From contig JAHIQI010000044.1 in NCBI GenBank assembly GCA_018902755.1, positions 1 to 64,000 on the forward strand: a stretch of 64,000 nt of DNA, in the 5' to 3' direction. Below are positions 42,702 to 51,416 of the stretch, one piece after another (the first letter of the stretch is position 1; each line of letters opens with the position of its first letter). Source of the stretch: Pseudomonadota bacterium. GTDB lineage: Bacteria; Desulfobacterota; Desulfarculia; Desulfarculales; Desulfarculaceae. The notes under the pieces were generated by a model that saw nothing but the letters and a program-made list of their open reading frames with translations, did not search any database and was not told the origin of the DNA. The position numbers were made by a program, and so were the translations under genes.

Positions 42702-42717
42702 TGGCACCGCTCTTGCT
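42702..42717 (+). promoter_or_regulatory. Sigma-54 (-24/-12) promoter of the TusA/Hdr operon
   Basis: TGGCACC-gctc-TTGCT with GG at 42703-42704 and GC at 42715-42716, the required 10 bp between. Predicted start near 42727. Confidence 0.88.
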
Positions 42718-42749
42718 CTACCAAGGGCCAACCCATGGAGGTTTGGCCC

Positions 42750-43034
42750 ATGCCCAAAGCCGAAGACAACTTCCCCGTAACCGCCCGCATAGACACTAGG
42801 GGCCTGAGCGCCGCCTGGTCGATTCTCTGCGCCGAGCGGGCGGTGGAAGAGCTGGAGCCGGGGCAGGTGCTGGAGGTGAGCATCAGCGATCCCCAGTTGG
42901 CCATAGACCTCCCGCGCATCCTGCACCAGCGGGGCAACGCCCTGATGGCCACCCGCGACAGCGGCCAAGGCCTTCGCCTGTACGTGCGGCGCGGCGATGG
43001 GGAACCAAAGGTCAATTCGATACCTAAGTCTTAG
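42750..43034 (+). CDS. TusA-like protein lacking the active cysteine
   Basis: 94 residues with the TusA/SirA layout: an early D-x-R-G-L (IDTRGLSAAWSIL), a helix (AERAVEELEPGQVLEVSISDPQ) and the D-x-P of AIDLPRILHQRG. Where sulfur carriers have C-P-x-P the sequence is S-A-A-W, so it cannot carry a persulfide at the usual site. The reading frame extends back to 42690, but the predicted transcript begins near 42727 and GGAGG sits 8 nt before ATG 42750, which decides the start. First gene of the operon, just before a TusA with an intact Cys. Confidence 0.75.
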   Translation: MPKAEDNFPVTARIDTRGLSAAWSILCAERAVEELEPGQVLEVSISDPQLAIDLPRILHQRGNALMATRDSGQGLRLYVRRGDGEPKVNSIPKS

Positions 43035-43044
43035 GAGGAAGATC

Positions 43045-43299
43045 ATGTCTCAGTTGCTCAGCCAAGTTCCCGACGCCGCTTCCAGCGTGGACGCCCGCGG
43101 CAGCGCCTGCCCCGGCCCCTTGCTCGAGGCCAAAAAAGCCATCGCTAGCGTGATGGTGGGCGAGGTCCTCGAGATACTCTCCAACGACCCCGGCACCAAG
43201 GACGACATCCCCATCTGGGCCACCAAGGTAGGCCACGCGTATCTGGGCCACGCCGAAGCCGACGGTTACGAACGCATCTTCGTTCGCCGCCAGAAGTAA
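43045..43299 (+). CDS. TusA-family sulfur carrier protein
   Basis: 84 residues. SVDARGSACPGPLLEAKKAI carries the conserved Cys22-Pro of TusA proteins, followed by EVLEILSNDPGTKDDIPIWATKVGH. Family members pass persulfide sulfur between partners such as rhodaneses, DsrE proteins and Hdr-like complexes. AGGAGG precedes the ATG. Next to a Cys-less TusA-like gene and upstream of DsrE, HdrA and HdrD genes, it is likely the sulfur donor or acceptor of this system. Confidence 0.88.
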   Translation: MSQLLSQVPDAASSVDARGSACPGPLLEAKKAIASVMVGEVLEILSNDPGTKDDIPIWATKVGHAYLGHAEADGYERIFVRRQK

Positions 43300-43303
43300 T
43301 GCC

Positions 43304-43726
43304 ATGGACGCGTGCGCCGGAAAATATCCCATCCTGATCCTGGCCACCGAGGACTGCTCCTATCCCGGAGCCAACTCGGTGGGCCAGGCCCACCAGAACT
43401 ACCCAGACAACACCTACATCATCCGCACCCCCACTCCGGCCCTGTTCCCCGAGAAGTTCTATCTGGACTGCTTTGCCAAGGGCGTCGGCGGCATCATCAT
43501 CATGTCCTGCGGAGTGGAGTGCCCCTATGAGGGAGCCTATCCGGCCCTGGCCAAGCGGGTCAACGGCATCTACGCCTTGATGAAAAAGCAGGGCCTGGAC
43601 ATCAGGCGGCTGCGCCCGACCGCGATCTGCACGGTTTGCAACCGCGCCTTTATCAAAGAGGTGAATCTGATGAACCAGGTGGTGGCCGAACTGGGAGCCC
43701 CGGGCAGCGAGGCGCGGGCGGCCTGA
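43304..43726 (+). CDS. MvhD/FlpD-like iron-sulfur electron-transfer protein
   Basis: 140 residues of the hydrogenase delta-subunit family, which normally passes electrons to HdrA. Matching layout: PILILATEDCSYPGANSVGQAHQNYP, then IIRTPTP, FYLDCFAKGVGGIIIMSCGVECPYEGAYP. The usual Cys of R-x-P-C is Thr, and GC-H-x-x-D-C-H-Y has become SCGVECPY. A C-terminal CTVCNRAF pair is extra. So the [2Fe-2S] site probably uses a modified ligand set. It lies just upstream of hdrA; electron input to HdrA is the likely role. Confidence 0.75.
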   Translation: MDACAGKYPILILATEDCSYPGANSVGQAHQNYPDNTYIIRTPTPALFPEKFYLDCFAKGVGGIIIMSCGVECPYEGAYPALAKRVNGIYALMKKQGLDIRRLRPTAICTVCNRAFIKEVNLMNQVVAELGAPGSEARAA

Positions 43727-43748
43727 TCCGCCGGAAAGGTAAGTTGAG

Positions 43749-45056
43749 ATGCCAAACGGCGACACCCAAAAATTCGACAGCCTGGTGCTGGGCGGCGGTA
43801 TAGCCGGGCTGGCCGCGGCCCTGGACCTGGCCGACGCCGGTTACCGGGTGGCCGTGGTGGAACAGGGCGCCACCATCGGCGGCAAGATGATCCGCCTGTC
43901 CAAGGTGTTCCCCACCCTGGACTGCGCCAGTTGCATCACCACCTCCAAGATGGCGGCGGCGGCTCACCACCCCAACATCACCCTGTTCACCATGTGCCGC
44001 CTGGAAGAGGCCCAGCGGGTGGACGGCCAGGTGCGTGCGCGCGTGGCCCAAATGCCCCGCTACGTGGACCCGGCCAAGTGCATCGGTTGCCGCCAGTGCG
44101 AGTACGAGTGCCCGGTGATGGTGCCCGACCAGGAGCAGGGCGGCTTCACCGCCCGCAAGGCCATCTACATCCCCTTTTCCAACGCCATCCCCCAACTGGC
44201 CCTCATCGACCGCGAGCACTGCATGATGTGTGGCAAGTGCTCCCAGGTATGCCCCACCGGCGCGGTGGATCAGCTTCAGGTGGAACAGGAGTTCGTCATC
44301 GAGGCCGACACCATGGTGCTGGCCACCGGCTTCGAGCTGATGACCGACTTTCCGGCCCGGGCCTACGGCAACCCCGGTTTGGGGGACAACGTGATCTCTT
44401 CCTTGCAGATGGAGCGCCTGCTGGCCCCGCACGGCCCCTACATGCGGGCGCTGCGGCCCGGGGACGGCAAGGAGCCCGAGTCCATCGCCTTTATCCAGTG
44501 CGCGGGCAGCCGCGATCTGCAACTGGGCAAGCCCTATTGCTCACGGGTGTGCTGCATGTACGCCATCAAGCAGGCCATGCTGCTTTCGGGCGCGCTGCCC
44601 CTGGCCGACCTGACCATCTATTACATGGACATCCGGGCCTTCGGCAAAAACTACGAGCAGTTTTACAACAACGCCAAGGCCATGGGCGTGGAGTTCGTCA
44701 AGGCCAAGCCCATAATCGCGGGCAACAACCAGGGTGGCTCGGTGGTGCTGCGCTACGAGGACCAGGAGGGCGGCTCCGGCGCCAAGACCCGTGAGCACGA
44801 CTTGGTGGTGCTGTCCCTGGCCATGCTGCCCGCTTTTGCCCCCGAGGAGATAGTGCCGGTTAGCTCGGCCACCGACGGCTTCCTCAAGGTGCCCCAGCCC
44901 AAGCTGGCCCCCACCCTCACCGATATGGAGGGGGTGTTCACCTGCGGCGCGGCGGCCGGGCCCAAGGACATCGTGGACAGCATCGCCGAGGCGGGCGCGG
45001 CGGCCATGGGCGCGGCCAAGTATCTGGCGGCCCGGCGCGGCGGCCAGGCGGCCTGA
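43749..45056 (+). CDS. hdrA: HdrA-like / QmoA-like FAD and iron-sulfur protein
   Basis: 435 residues. FAD-binding VLGGGIAGLAAALDLADAGYRVAVVEQ, then the Hdr-type insert FPTLDCASCITTSKM (C59, C62). Two [4Fe-4S] ferredoxin sites follow: C111/114/117/121 (CIGCRQCEYECPV) and C158/161/164/168 (CMMCGKCSQVCPT). C-terminal AFIQCAGSRD-type and SRVCCMYAIKQA motifs are typical of HdrA. The size and lack of an N-terminal Hdr domain resemble QmoA. It probably sits in a soluble complex with the next gene product and HdrD, moving electrons between a flavin and thiols or persulfides. Confidence 0.88.
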   Translation: MPNGDTQKFDSLVLGGGIAGLAAALDLADAGYRVAVVEQGATIGGKMIRLSKVFPTLDCASCITTSKMAAAAHHPNITLFTMCRLEEAQRVDGQVRARVAQMPRYVDPAKCIGCRQCEYECPVMVPDQEQGGFTARKAIYIPFSNAIPQLALIDREHCMMCGKCSQVCPTGAVDQLQVEQEFVIEADTMVLATGFELMTDFPARAYGNPGLGDNVISSLQMERLLAPHGPYMRALRPGDGKEPESIAFIQCAGSRDLQLGKPYCSRVCCMYAIKQAMLLSGALPLADLTIYYMDIRAFGKNYEQFYNNAKAMGVEFVKAKPIIAGNNQGGSVVLRYEDQEGGSGAKTREHDLVVLSLAMLPAFAPEEIVPVSSATDGFLKVPQPKLAPTLTDMEGVFTCGAAAGPKDIVDSIAEAGAAAMGAAKYLAARRGGQAA

Positions 45057-45073
45057 GCCAAGGAGAGATGAGT

Positions 45074-46969
45074 ATGAGCAAGCTAAACAACGGCCAGGAG
45101 CCGCCCAAGATCGGGGTCTACGTCTGTCACTGCGGAGGCAACATCTCCGACCACGTGGACGTGGCCTCGGTGGTGGAGCAGGCAGGCGGTCTGGCCAACG
45201 TGACCGTGGCCCGGGACAACAGCTTCATGTGCTCCGACCCGGGCCAGGAGTTGATCATCGAGGACATCACCTCGGGCAAGGTCAACCGCATCGTGGTGGC
45301 CTCCTGCGCCCCGGCCCTGCACGAGACCACCTTCCGGGGGGCCATCGCCCTGGCCGGTATGAATCCCTATCTCTACGAGCACGCCAACATCCGCGAGCAG
45401 GTTTCCTGGGTGCATCACGGCCCCGGCGCCACGGGCAAGGCCACCGCCCTGGTGGCCGCCGCGGTGGGCAAGGCGGGCGAGCTGGAGGCCCTGGAGCCCA
45501 TCCGGGTGGAAGCCGAGGCCCACGCCACGGTGCTGGGCGGCGGGGTGGCGGGCATGAGCGCCGCCCGCGACCTGGCCGCCCAGGGCCTCCGGGTGGCCTT
45601 GGTGGAAAAAAGCCCCTTCCTGGGCGGGCAGGTGGCCCAACTGGACAAGACCTTCCCCAGCGGCGAGGCCGCCGGGGAGGTGCTCAGCGCACTGGCCGCC
45701 CAGGTGCTGGCAGACCAGCGCATCACCGTCTACACCTGCGCCGAGCTGAGCGAGTACTCGGGCTACGTGGGCAGCTTCAAAATAAAGATCCGGCGCACCG
45801 CGCCCAGCGGCGCGGACCTGGAGCGCCTGGCCCTGGTCAAGGACGCCCAGCCCGGCACCTTCGTGCCCTGCGTGGGAGTGGCCGCCGGGCCGGGGCCCGG
45901 CGAGGCCGAGGAGGTGGCCCTGGTTAGCGGAGCCATTGTCTTGGCTACCGGCTTTGAGCACTACACCCCTCCCATGGGCGAGTACGGCTACGGCCAGATG
46001 CCCGAGGTGATCACCCTGCCCGAGCTGATCCGGCTCATGGCCGACGAGTCGGCCACCGGCGAGCAATTGGTGGTGAACGGCAAGACCATAAACAATCTGG
46101 CCTTGATCCACTGCGTGGGCAGCCGCCAGATTCCGGGGGTTCACCAACCGGGGCCGGACGGCAAGCTGAACCAGCACTGCTCCCGGGTGTGCTGCACCGC
46201 CACCCTGCAGGCGGCCTGCGAGCTGCGCGAGAAATTCCCCGAGACCAACGTGTTCGAGCTGTACCGCGACATCCGCACCTATGGCCGGGGGCACGAAGAC
46301 TACTACCTGAACGCCGGGCGGTCCGGGGTGATCTTCGCCCGCTTTACGCCCGAGGCCCCGCCGGTGGTGACCCAGGGCGGCGAGGACAGCGCCCTGACCG
46401 TGACCGTGCCGGACAAGCTTTTGGCCGGACAGGAGCTGGCCATCGGGGTGGACCTGGTGGTCTTGGCCGTGGGCATGGAGCCCCGGGACAACCAGGCCCT
46501 GGTGGAAAAGATGAAGCTGCCGGTGGGCGCGGACCGCTTCCTGCTGGAGGTGCACCCCAAGCTGCGCCCGGTGGAGCTGCCCGCCGCGGGCATCTACCTG
46601 GCCGGGGCCTGCCAGGCCCCCATGGACACCGCCGAGGCGGCTAACGCGGCTGGCGCGGCGGCGGCCAAGGCCGGGGCCATACTGAGCGCCGGTTTCGTGG
46701 AGCTGGACCCATTCGTGGCCGAGGTAGACGAGAGCAAGTGCGTGGGCAGCGGGGCCTGTGTTCAGGCCTGCCTGGCTGACGAGGCCATCGAAATGGTCGA
46801 CACCCCGGCCAGCAAGAGGGCCCGGGTCAATCCCGCCCTGTGCATGGGCTGCGGGGTGTGCGTGGCCGCCTGCGAGCAAGGGGCCATCGAGCTGTCCGGT
46901 TGGACCCTGGGCCAATACGAGGCCATGGTGGACGCCATCGTGGCCCAGGCCCTGCGCCAAGGAGCGTGA
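45074..46969 (+). CDS. hdrA: HdrA-like flavoprotein with C-terminal ferredoxin domain
   Basis: About 631 residues, full HdrA architecture. N-terminal Hdr domain (KIGVYVCHCGGNISDHVDV, FMCSDPGQ, ASCAPALHETTF), FAD domain (VLGGGVAGMSAARDLAAQGLRVALVEK), HCVGSRQ and SRVCCTATLQ, and a C-terminal di-cluster ferredoxin. The first ferredoxin motif is CVGSGACVQAC, with Ser in place of the second Cys, so one cluster may be [3Fe-4S] or Ser-ligated. The second, CMGCGVCVAAC, is intact. ATG 45074 is chosen (AGGAG 8 nt upstream) over ATG 45068. It resembles QmoB without its MvhD tail, MvhD being a separate gene here. Confidence 0.9.
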   Translation: MSKLNNGQEPPKIGVYVCHCGGNISDHVDVASVVEQAGGLANVTVARDNSFMCSDPGQELIIEDITSGKVNRIVVASCAPALHETTFRGAIALAGMNPYLYEHANIREQVSWVHHGPGATGKATALVAAAVGKAGELEALEPIRVEAEAHATVLGGGVAGMSAARDLAAQGLRVALVEKSPFLGGQVAQLDKTFPSGEAAGEVLSALAAQVLADQRITVYTCAELSEYSGYVGSFKIKIRRTAPSGADLERLALVKDAQPGTFVPCVGVAAGPGPGEAEEVALVSGAIVLATGFEHYTPPMGEYGYGQMPEVITLPELIRLMADESATGEQLVVNGKTINNLALIHCVGSRQIPGVHQPGPDGKLNQHCSRVCCTATLQAACELREKFPETNVFELYRDIRTYGRGHEDYYLNAGRSGVIFARFTPEAPPVVTQGGEDSALTVTVPDKLLAGQELAIGVDLVVLAVGMEPRDNQALVEKMKLPVGADRFLLEVHPKLRPVELPAAGIYLAGACQAPMDTAEAANAAGAAAAKAGAILSAGFVELDPFVAEVDESKCVGSGACVQACLADEAIEMVDTPASKRARVNPALCMGCGVCVAACEQGAIELSGWTLGQYEAMVDAIVAQALRQGA

Positions 46970-46971
46970 GC

Positions 46972-47268
46972 ATGCAAGACACCGAACGCAAAGAGGCCCT
47001 GAAGCGGCTCAAGCAGGAGCGCAAGGAGGCCATCAAGGTCAACGCGGCCCTGGCCAATCAACAAAAGAAGGACCTGGGCCGCATCAAAGAGCGCCTGGCC
47101 CAGGGCCCGGCCACTACCCTGGAGGTGGCCCAGGATCTGGGTATGCCGCCTAAAGAGGCCCTGTGGTACCTGGCGGCCATGCGCAAATACGGCATGGTGA
47201 TGGAGGCCGCCAAGAGCGGCGACTACTTCACCTATGAACTGGTTCCCCAGGATTCCGCCGCCTGCTGA
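46972..47268 (+). CDS. Small helical protein with possible winged-helix fold
   Basis: 98 residues. The first 45 are strongly basic and acidic helix (ERKEALKRLKQERKEAIKVN); the rest (ATTLEVAQDLGMPPKEALWYLAAMRKYGMVMEA) looks like a winged HTH of the MarR/ArsR size. It starts three bases after the HdrA stop with GGAG upstream. It may be a small regulator or a complex-associated subunit; no direct evidence separates these. Confidence 0.6.
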   Translation: MQDTERKEALKRLKQERKEAIKVNAALANQQKKDLGRIKERLAQGPATTLEVAQDLGMPPKEALWYLAAMRKYGMVMEAAKSGDYFTYELVPQDSAAC

Positions 47269-47313
47269 CACGCGACGGCGCTCAAACGAAACACAATAGA
47301 AAGGCTTCATACC

Positions 47314-47685
47314 ATGTCTGAGAAAACCGAAAAGATCGTCTACATCTCCACCAACGGCGGCGAAAACCCGGAGAAAGCCACCTTGCCCTTCGTGCTGGCC
47401 AACGCGGCGTTGGCCATGGAGGTGGAGGCGGTGGTGGCCCTGCAAGGCCCGGCGGTGACCCTGGCCAAGGGCGACTGCCTGAACCACGTATTCGCCGCCG
47501 GCCTGCCGCCCTTGAAAGACCTGGTCAAGAGCTTCCTGGAGCAGGGCGGGCGTCTCATGGTCTGCGTGCCCTGCATCCGCGAGCGCAAGATCGACGAGGC
47601 CGACCTCATCGAGGGCTCCGAGCTAATGGCCGCGGCCAAGCTCACCCAGGAGATTCTCTCGGCCAACGCCACCCTGGTTTACTAG
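47314..47685 (+). CDS. DsrE-family protein
   Basis: 123 residues with the DsrE/DsrF-like fold: IVYISTNGGENPEKATLPFVLANAALAME, an internal ALQGPAVTLAKGD, and the loop GGRLMVCVPCIRERKI with two cysteines where sulfur-transferring DsrE proteins place their active Cys. Partner of TusA in known sulfur relays, which fits the operon. A good AGAAAGG-type site lies upstream of the ATG. Confidence 0.85.
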   Translation: MSEKTEKIVYISTNGGENPEKATLPFVLANAALAMEVEAVVALQGPAVTLAKGDCLNHVFAAGLPPLKDLVKSFLEQGGRLMVCVPCIRERKIDEADLIEGSELMAAAKLTQEILSANATLVY

Positions 47686-47714
47686 AGACGAGCAAAGCGC
47701 GTGGAGGAGCCCTC

Positions 47715-48860
<1,146 letters not shown>

Positions 48861-48901
48861 GACGCCCCGACTAAACCGCGCAACCATGACTGGAGAAAAT
48901 C

Positions 48902-49534
48902 ATGGCCAACCCTGATTTCAGCAATGCGGCCATCGTGGCCTGCGGCACCCTGAGCCCAGAGCTTAATCACCTAAAGGCCGAGGGCTGGCTCAACGCGGGC
49001 AAGATCATCTACACCACCCCCGGCCTGCACCAGAACTGCCCCGAGCTGGAGCGCCAACTCAACGAGGCGGTGCAGAGGGCCGCCCAGGACTATGAGCGGG
49101 TGATCGTGGTGTACGGCGGCAAGTATTGCTATGTAAACGCGGCCGAGCCCACCCGCACCATGGCCAAGGTAATCGAGGAGCTGGGCCTCAAGGTGGTGCG
49201 GGTTCAGGCCACTCACTGCATGGACATGGTGGCCTCGGAGGCCGAGCGCGACGAGTTGGCCGCGGGCGAGAAGGTGTGGTGGATGACCCCCGGCTGGGTG
49301 AAGTACCGCCACAAGGTCTTTGAAGGCTGGGACCAGGGCATCGCCAACGAGAACTTCCCTCGCCACACCGGTGGGGCCAGGGTGCTGGACGGGGTGGGCC
49401 TGTGCGAGGAGTACCTCAACGAGAAGCCCGAGGAGATCCTGGACTACTCGGACTGGATGGGCATCCCCCTGATGGGAGTGCCGGTGAGCCTGGACCGCTT
49501 GAAGAAGCTTTTGGCCGACGCCCTGGAGCAGTGA
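48902..49534 (+). CDS. DUF1638 protein
   Basis: 210 residues. AAIVACGTLSPELNHL, TTPGLHQNCPELE, VVYGGKYCYVN and VQATHCMDMV fit the DUF1638 pattern of conserved Cys and His, suggesting a metal site. The family is seen in methanogens and anaerobes near corrinoid and methyl-transfer genes but has no settled function. It ends the sigma-54 operon, so a link to the thiol/sulfur chemistry encoded upstream is likely; the nature is unknown. GGAG precedes the ATG. Confidence 0.75.
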   Translation: MANPDFSNAAIVACGTLSPELNHLKAEGWLNAGKIIYTTPGLHQNCPELERQLNEAVQRAAQDYERVIVVYGGKYCYVNAAEPTRTMAKVIEELGLKVVRVQATHCMDMVASEAERDELAAGEKVWWMTPGWVKYRHKVFEGWDQGIANENFPRHTGGARVLDGVGLCEEYLNEKPEEILDYSDWMGIPLMGVPVSLDRLKKLLADALEQ

Positions 49535-49887
49535 GCCGCAAGCAAGACTCCGCGCCAAGCAGGGCCCGTCCTCGCCGTGATGGCGGGGGCGGGTTCGGGG
49601 TGTTTGTAAAAGGCCAGTCCCAAAAGGAGCATTGCCGCGAACACCGCCAAGGTGACCGCGCTGATCATCGCCGGGGTCAGGCGTTTCAGGACGCTGACCA
49701 ACAGCAGCCTCCCAGGACTTGGGCACAAAACGGGTAGCACCTCACTACAAATGGACCTAAATGCAGGGATAACGTTAGAAGAGGCCGATCTATAACCTTG
49801 CGGCTATCACGAACCTTGCTAAGCTTGCACCTAGATTTTCCGCGAACCGCAGTCGCCCTAAAAACCGGCAGAAGCGAGGGAGCATAG
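49535..49887. other. Intergenic region with a possible minus-strand membrane-peptide remnant
   Basis: 353 bases. On the minus strand a frame running from about 49740 into the DUF1638 gene encodes RLTPAMISAVTLAVFAAMLL-like hydrophobic sequence with native-looking codons, but it has no clear ribosome binding site and runs antisense into the neighbour. It may be a gene remnant. From about 49735 to 49887 the DNA is AT-richer and may hold the promoter of the next gene, whose AGGGAG site is clear. No other gene is seen. Confidence 0.3.
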
Positions 49888-50763
49888 ATGAAACTTGCAT
49901 TTCTAGGAATGGGGACCATGGGTGGGCCCATGGCGGCCAATTTGTTGAAGGCCGGGCACCAAGTGACCGTTTACAATCGTAGCCGCGAGAGGGAGGAGCC
50001 GCTGGCCGCCATGGGCGCCGTCCGCGCTGCTTCTCCCCGTGAGGCCGCCTCCGGGGCGGAGGTGGTGTTTCTGTGCGTGTCCGACACCCCCGACGTTGAG
50101 CATATCCTTCTGGGGCCGAACGGTGTGATCGAGGGGGCAAAACCTGGGACCGTGGTGGCGGACATGTCCACCATCAGCCCGGCCGCCACCCGGAGCTTTG
50201 CCGCCGCCTTGGCGGAAAAGGGAATCGCCATGATCGACGCCCCCGTTTCCGGCGGCTCGGAGGGCGCGGTGAATGGCACCCTGGCCATCATGGTGGGCGG
50301 AGACGAGGCCGTGGTGGAAAAGGTGATGCCGGCCTTCCAGGCCATGGGCAAGTCAATCACCCACGTGGGGCCCATCGGTGCGGGGCAAATGACTAAGGCC
50401 ATCAATCAGGTTATTTTGGCGGGCTATTACTTCGCCACTGGGGAAGGCATCGCCCTGGGCTTGAAGGCGGGCCTTGACGTTAAAAAAGTGGTGCAGGCCA
50501 TAAGCGGGGGGGCGGCCGCCTCATGGGTCCTGTCCAACCGGGCCGACAACATGATCGACAACACCTATCCCCTGGGCTTCCGGGTTCGCTTGCACCAAAA
50601 GGATTTGCGCATCGCCCTGGAAGCCGCGTCTGAAATCGGCGTGGCCATGCCCGTGGCCGCCATGGTGTCCCAGTTTGAGAACAGCTTGCTTGTGCACGGT
50701 TATGGCGACGAGGACGTGTCGGCCCTGGCCCGGATACTGCGGGAGTCCGCCGGACTGGAGTAG
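49888..50763 (+). CDS. Beta-hydroxyacid dehydrogenase (GarR/3-hydroxyisobutyrate dehydrogenase family)
   Basis: 291 residues, NAD(P)-dependent. Rossmann motif FLGMGTMGGPMAANL at the N-terminus, DAPVSGGSEGAVNGTLAIMVGG (substrate-binding signature) and GAGQMTKAINQ with the catalytic Lys. Family substrates include tartronate semialdehyde, 3-hydroxyisobutyrate and 4-hydroxybutyrate; which one cannot be told. It is a single gene with its own leader, upstream of the LacI-controlled cluster. Confidence 0.9.
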   Translation: MKLAFLGMGTMGGPMAANLLKAGHQVTVYNRSREREEPLAAMGAVRAASPREAASGAEVVFLCVSDTPDVEHILLGPNGVIEGAKPGTVVADMSTISPAATRSFAAALAEKGIAMIDAPVSGGSEGAVNGTLAIMVGGDEAVVEKVMPAFQAMGKSITHVGPIGAGQMTKAINQVILAGYYFATGEGIALGLKAGLDVKKVVQAISGGAAASWVLSNRADNMIDNTYPLGFRVRLHQKDLRIALEAASEIGVAMPVAAMVSQFENSLLVHGYGDEDVSALARILRESAGLE

Positions 50764-51253
50764 GTGCGACAAACGCGCCACTAGTGCCTCAACGCGGCGG
50801 CGATCAACCTCCGGGGCTTTACCGAGGCTGGTCGCCGCCGCCTGTTGCACAGCCTGGAGCCGGACCGGCATGGGCCACATGGTGCGGCATCCCCAATAAT
50901 TCGCGTTTTGAATAAATCGCAAGGCACCGGCTACCAGCACCGGGATCGCCTAACGGCACGAAACTGGGGACGCAGCCCAGGACGACCCGGCCCCTCGCGC
51001 CGGAGACGGGCCAAGGAAATTTGCACCATCCCCGCCACCGCGAGCCGGTGCCGCAGTCATCTCGGATAAGTTTAGCAACAATTACAGTAAGTAACGCCTA
51101 AGCAATGCAGGGTCGACCAGGTCAGCTCCGGGCATACCGCCGGCCTATGGATGGGCCCAGGCATTGACCTTGCCGCAAATACCTACCAAGCCATGTCCCC
51201 GTGCGGCAAACCCGATTGAAATGGCGAAATGATATCGGAATGCGAAATAACGG
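50764..51253. other. Long non-coding stretch with terminator-like hairpin
   Basis: About 490 bases without a credible gene. GCGGCGGCGA (50794-50803) pairs with TCGCCGCCGC (50832-50841), extended inside by CCTC/GAGG, a likely transcription end for the dehydrogenase although without a T tract. The remainder has no clear gene or repeat. Confidence 0.45.
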
Positions 51254-51283
51254 TTGACGCCACGCCGCCCGAAATGCTACTAA
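51254..51283 (+). promoter_or_regulatory. Probable promoter of the lacI-led operon
   Basis: TTGACG at 51254-51259 and TACTAA at 51278-51283, 18 bp apart. The -10 is overlapped by the first operator. Confidence 0.55.
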
Positions 51284-51332
51284 ATCGATTTAGTAAAACG
51301 ATTTAATAAACCGCTTTAGATAGACCGGTTTA
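51281..51332. promoter_or_regulatory. Four tandem LacI-family operators
   Basis: Four 12-bp (near-)palindromes with central CG and TAAA/TTTA ends: TAAATCGATTTA (51281-51292, extended to 16 bp perfect), TAAAACGATTTA (51294-51305), TAAACCGCTTTA (51307-51318) and TAGACCGGTTTA (51321-51332). Centres are 13, 13 and 14 bp apart. They cover the -10 and start region upstream of the LacI gene, so autorepression and induction are expected. Confidence 0.8.
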
Positions 51333-51416
51333 ATTGAAGGCCTGACGGACCCGGTCAGGCCCTCCTGGCCAAGATGCCAGGTTTTACCAATTATGTCTGC
51401 CCGTTAGGTTGGATCA

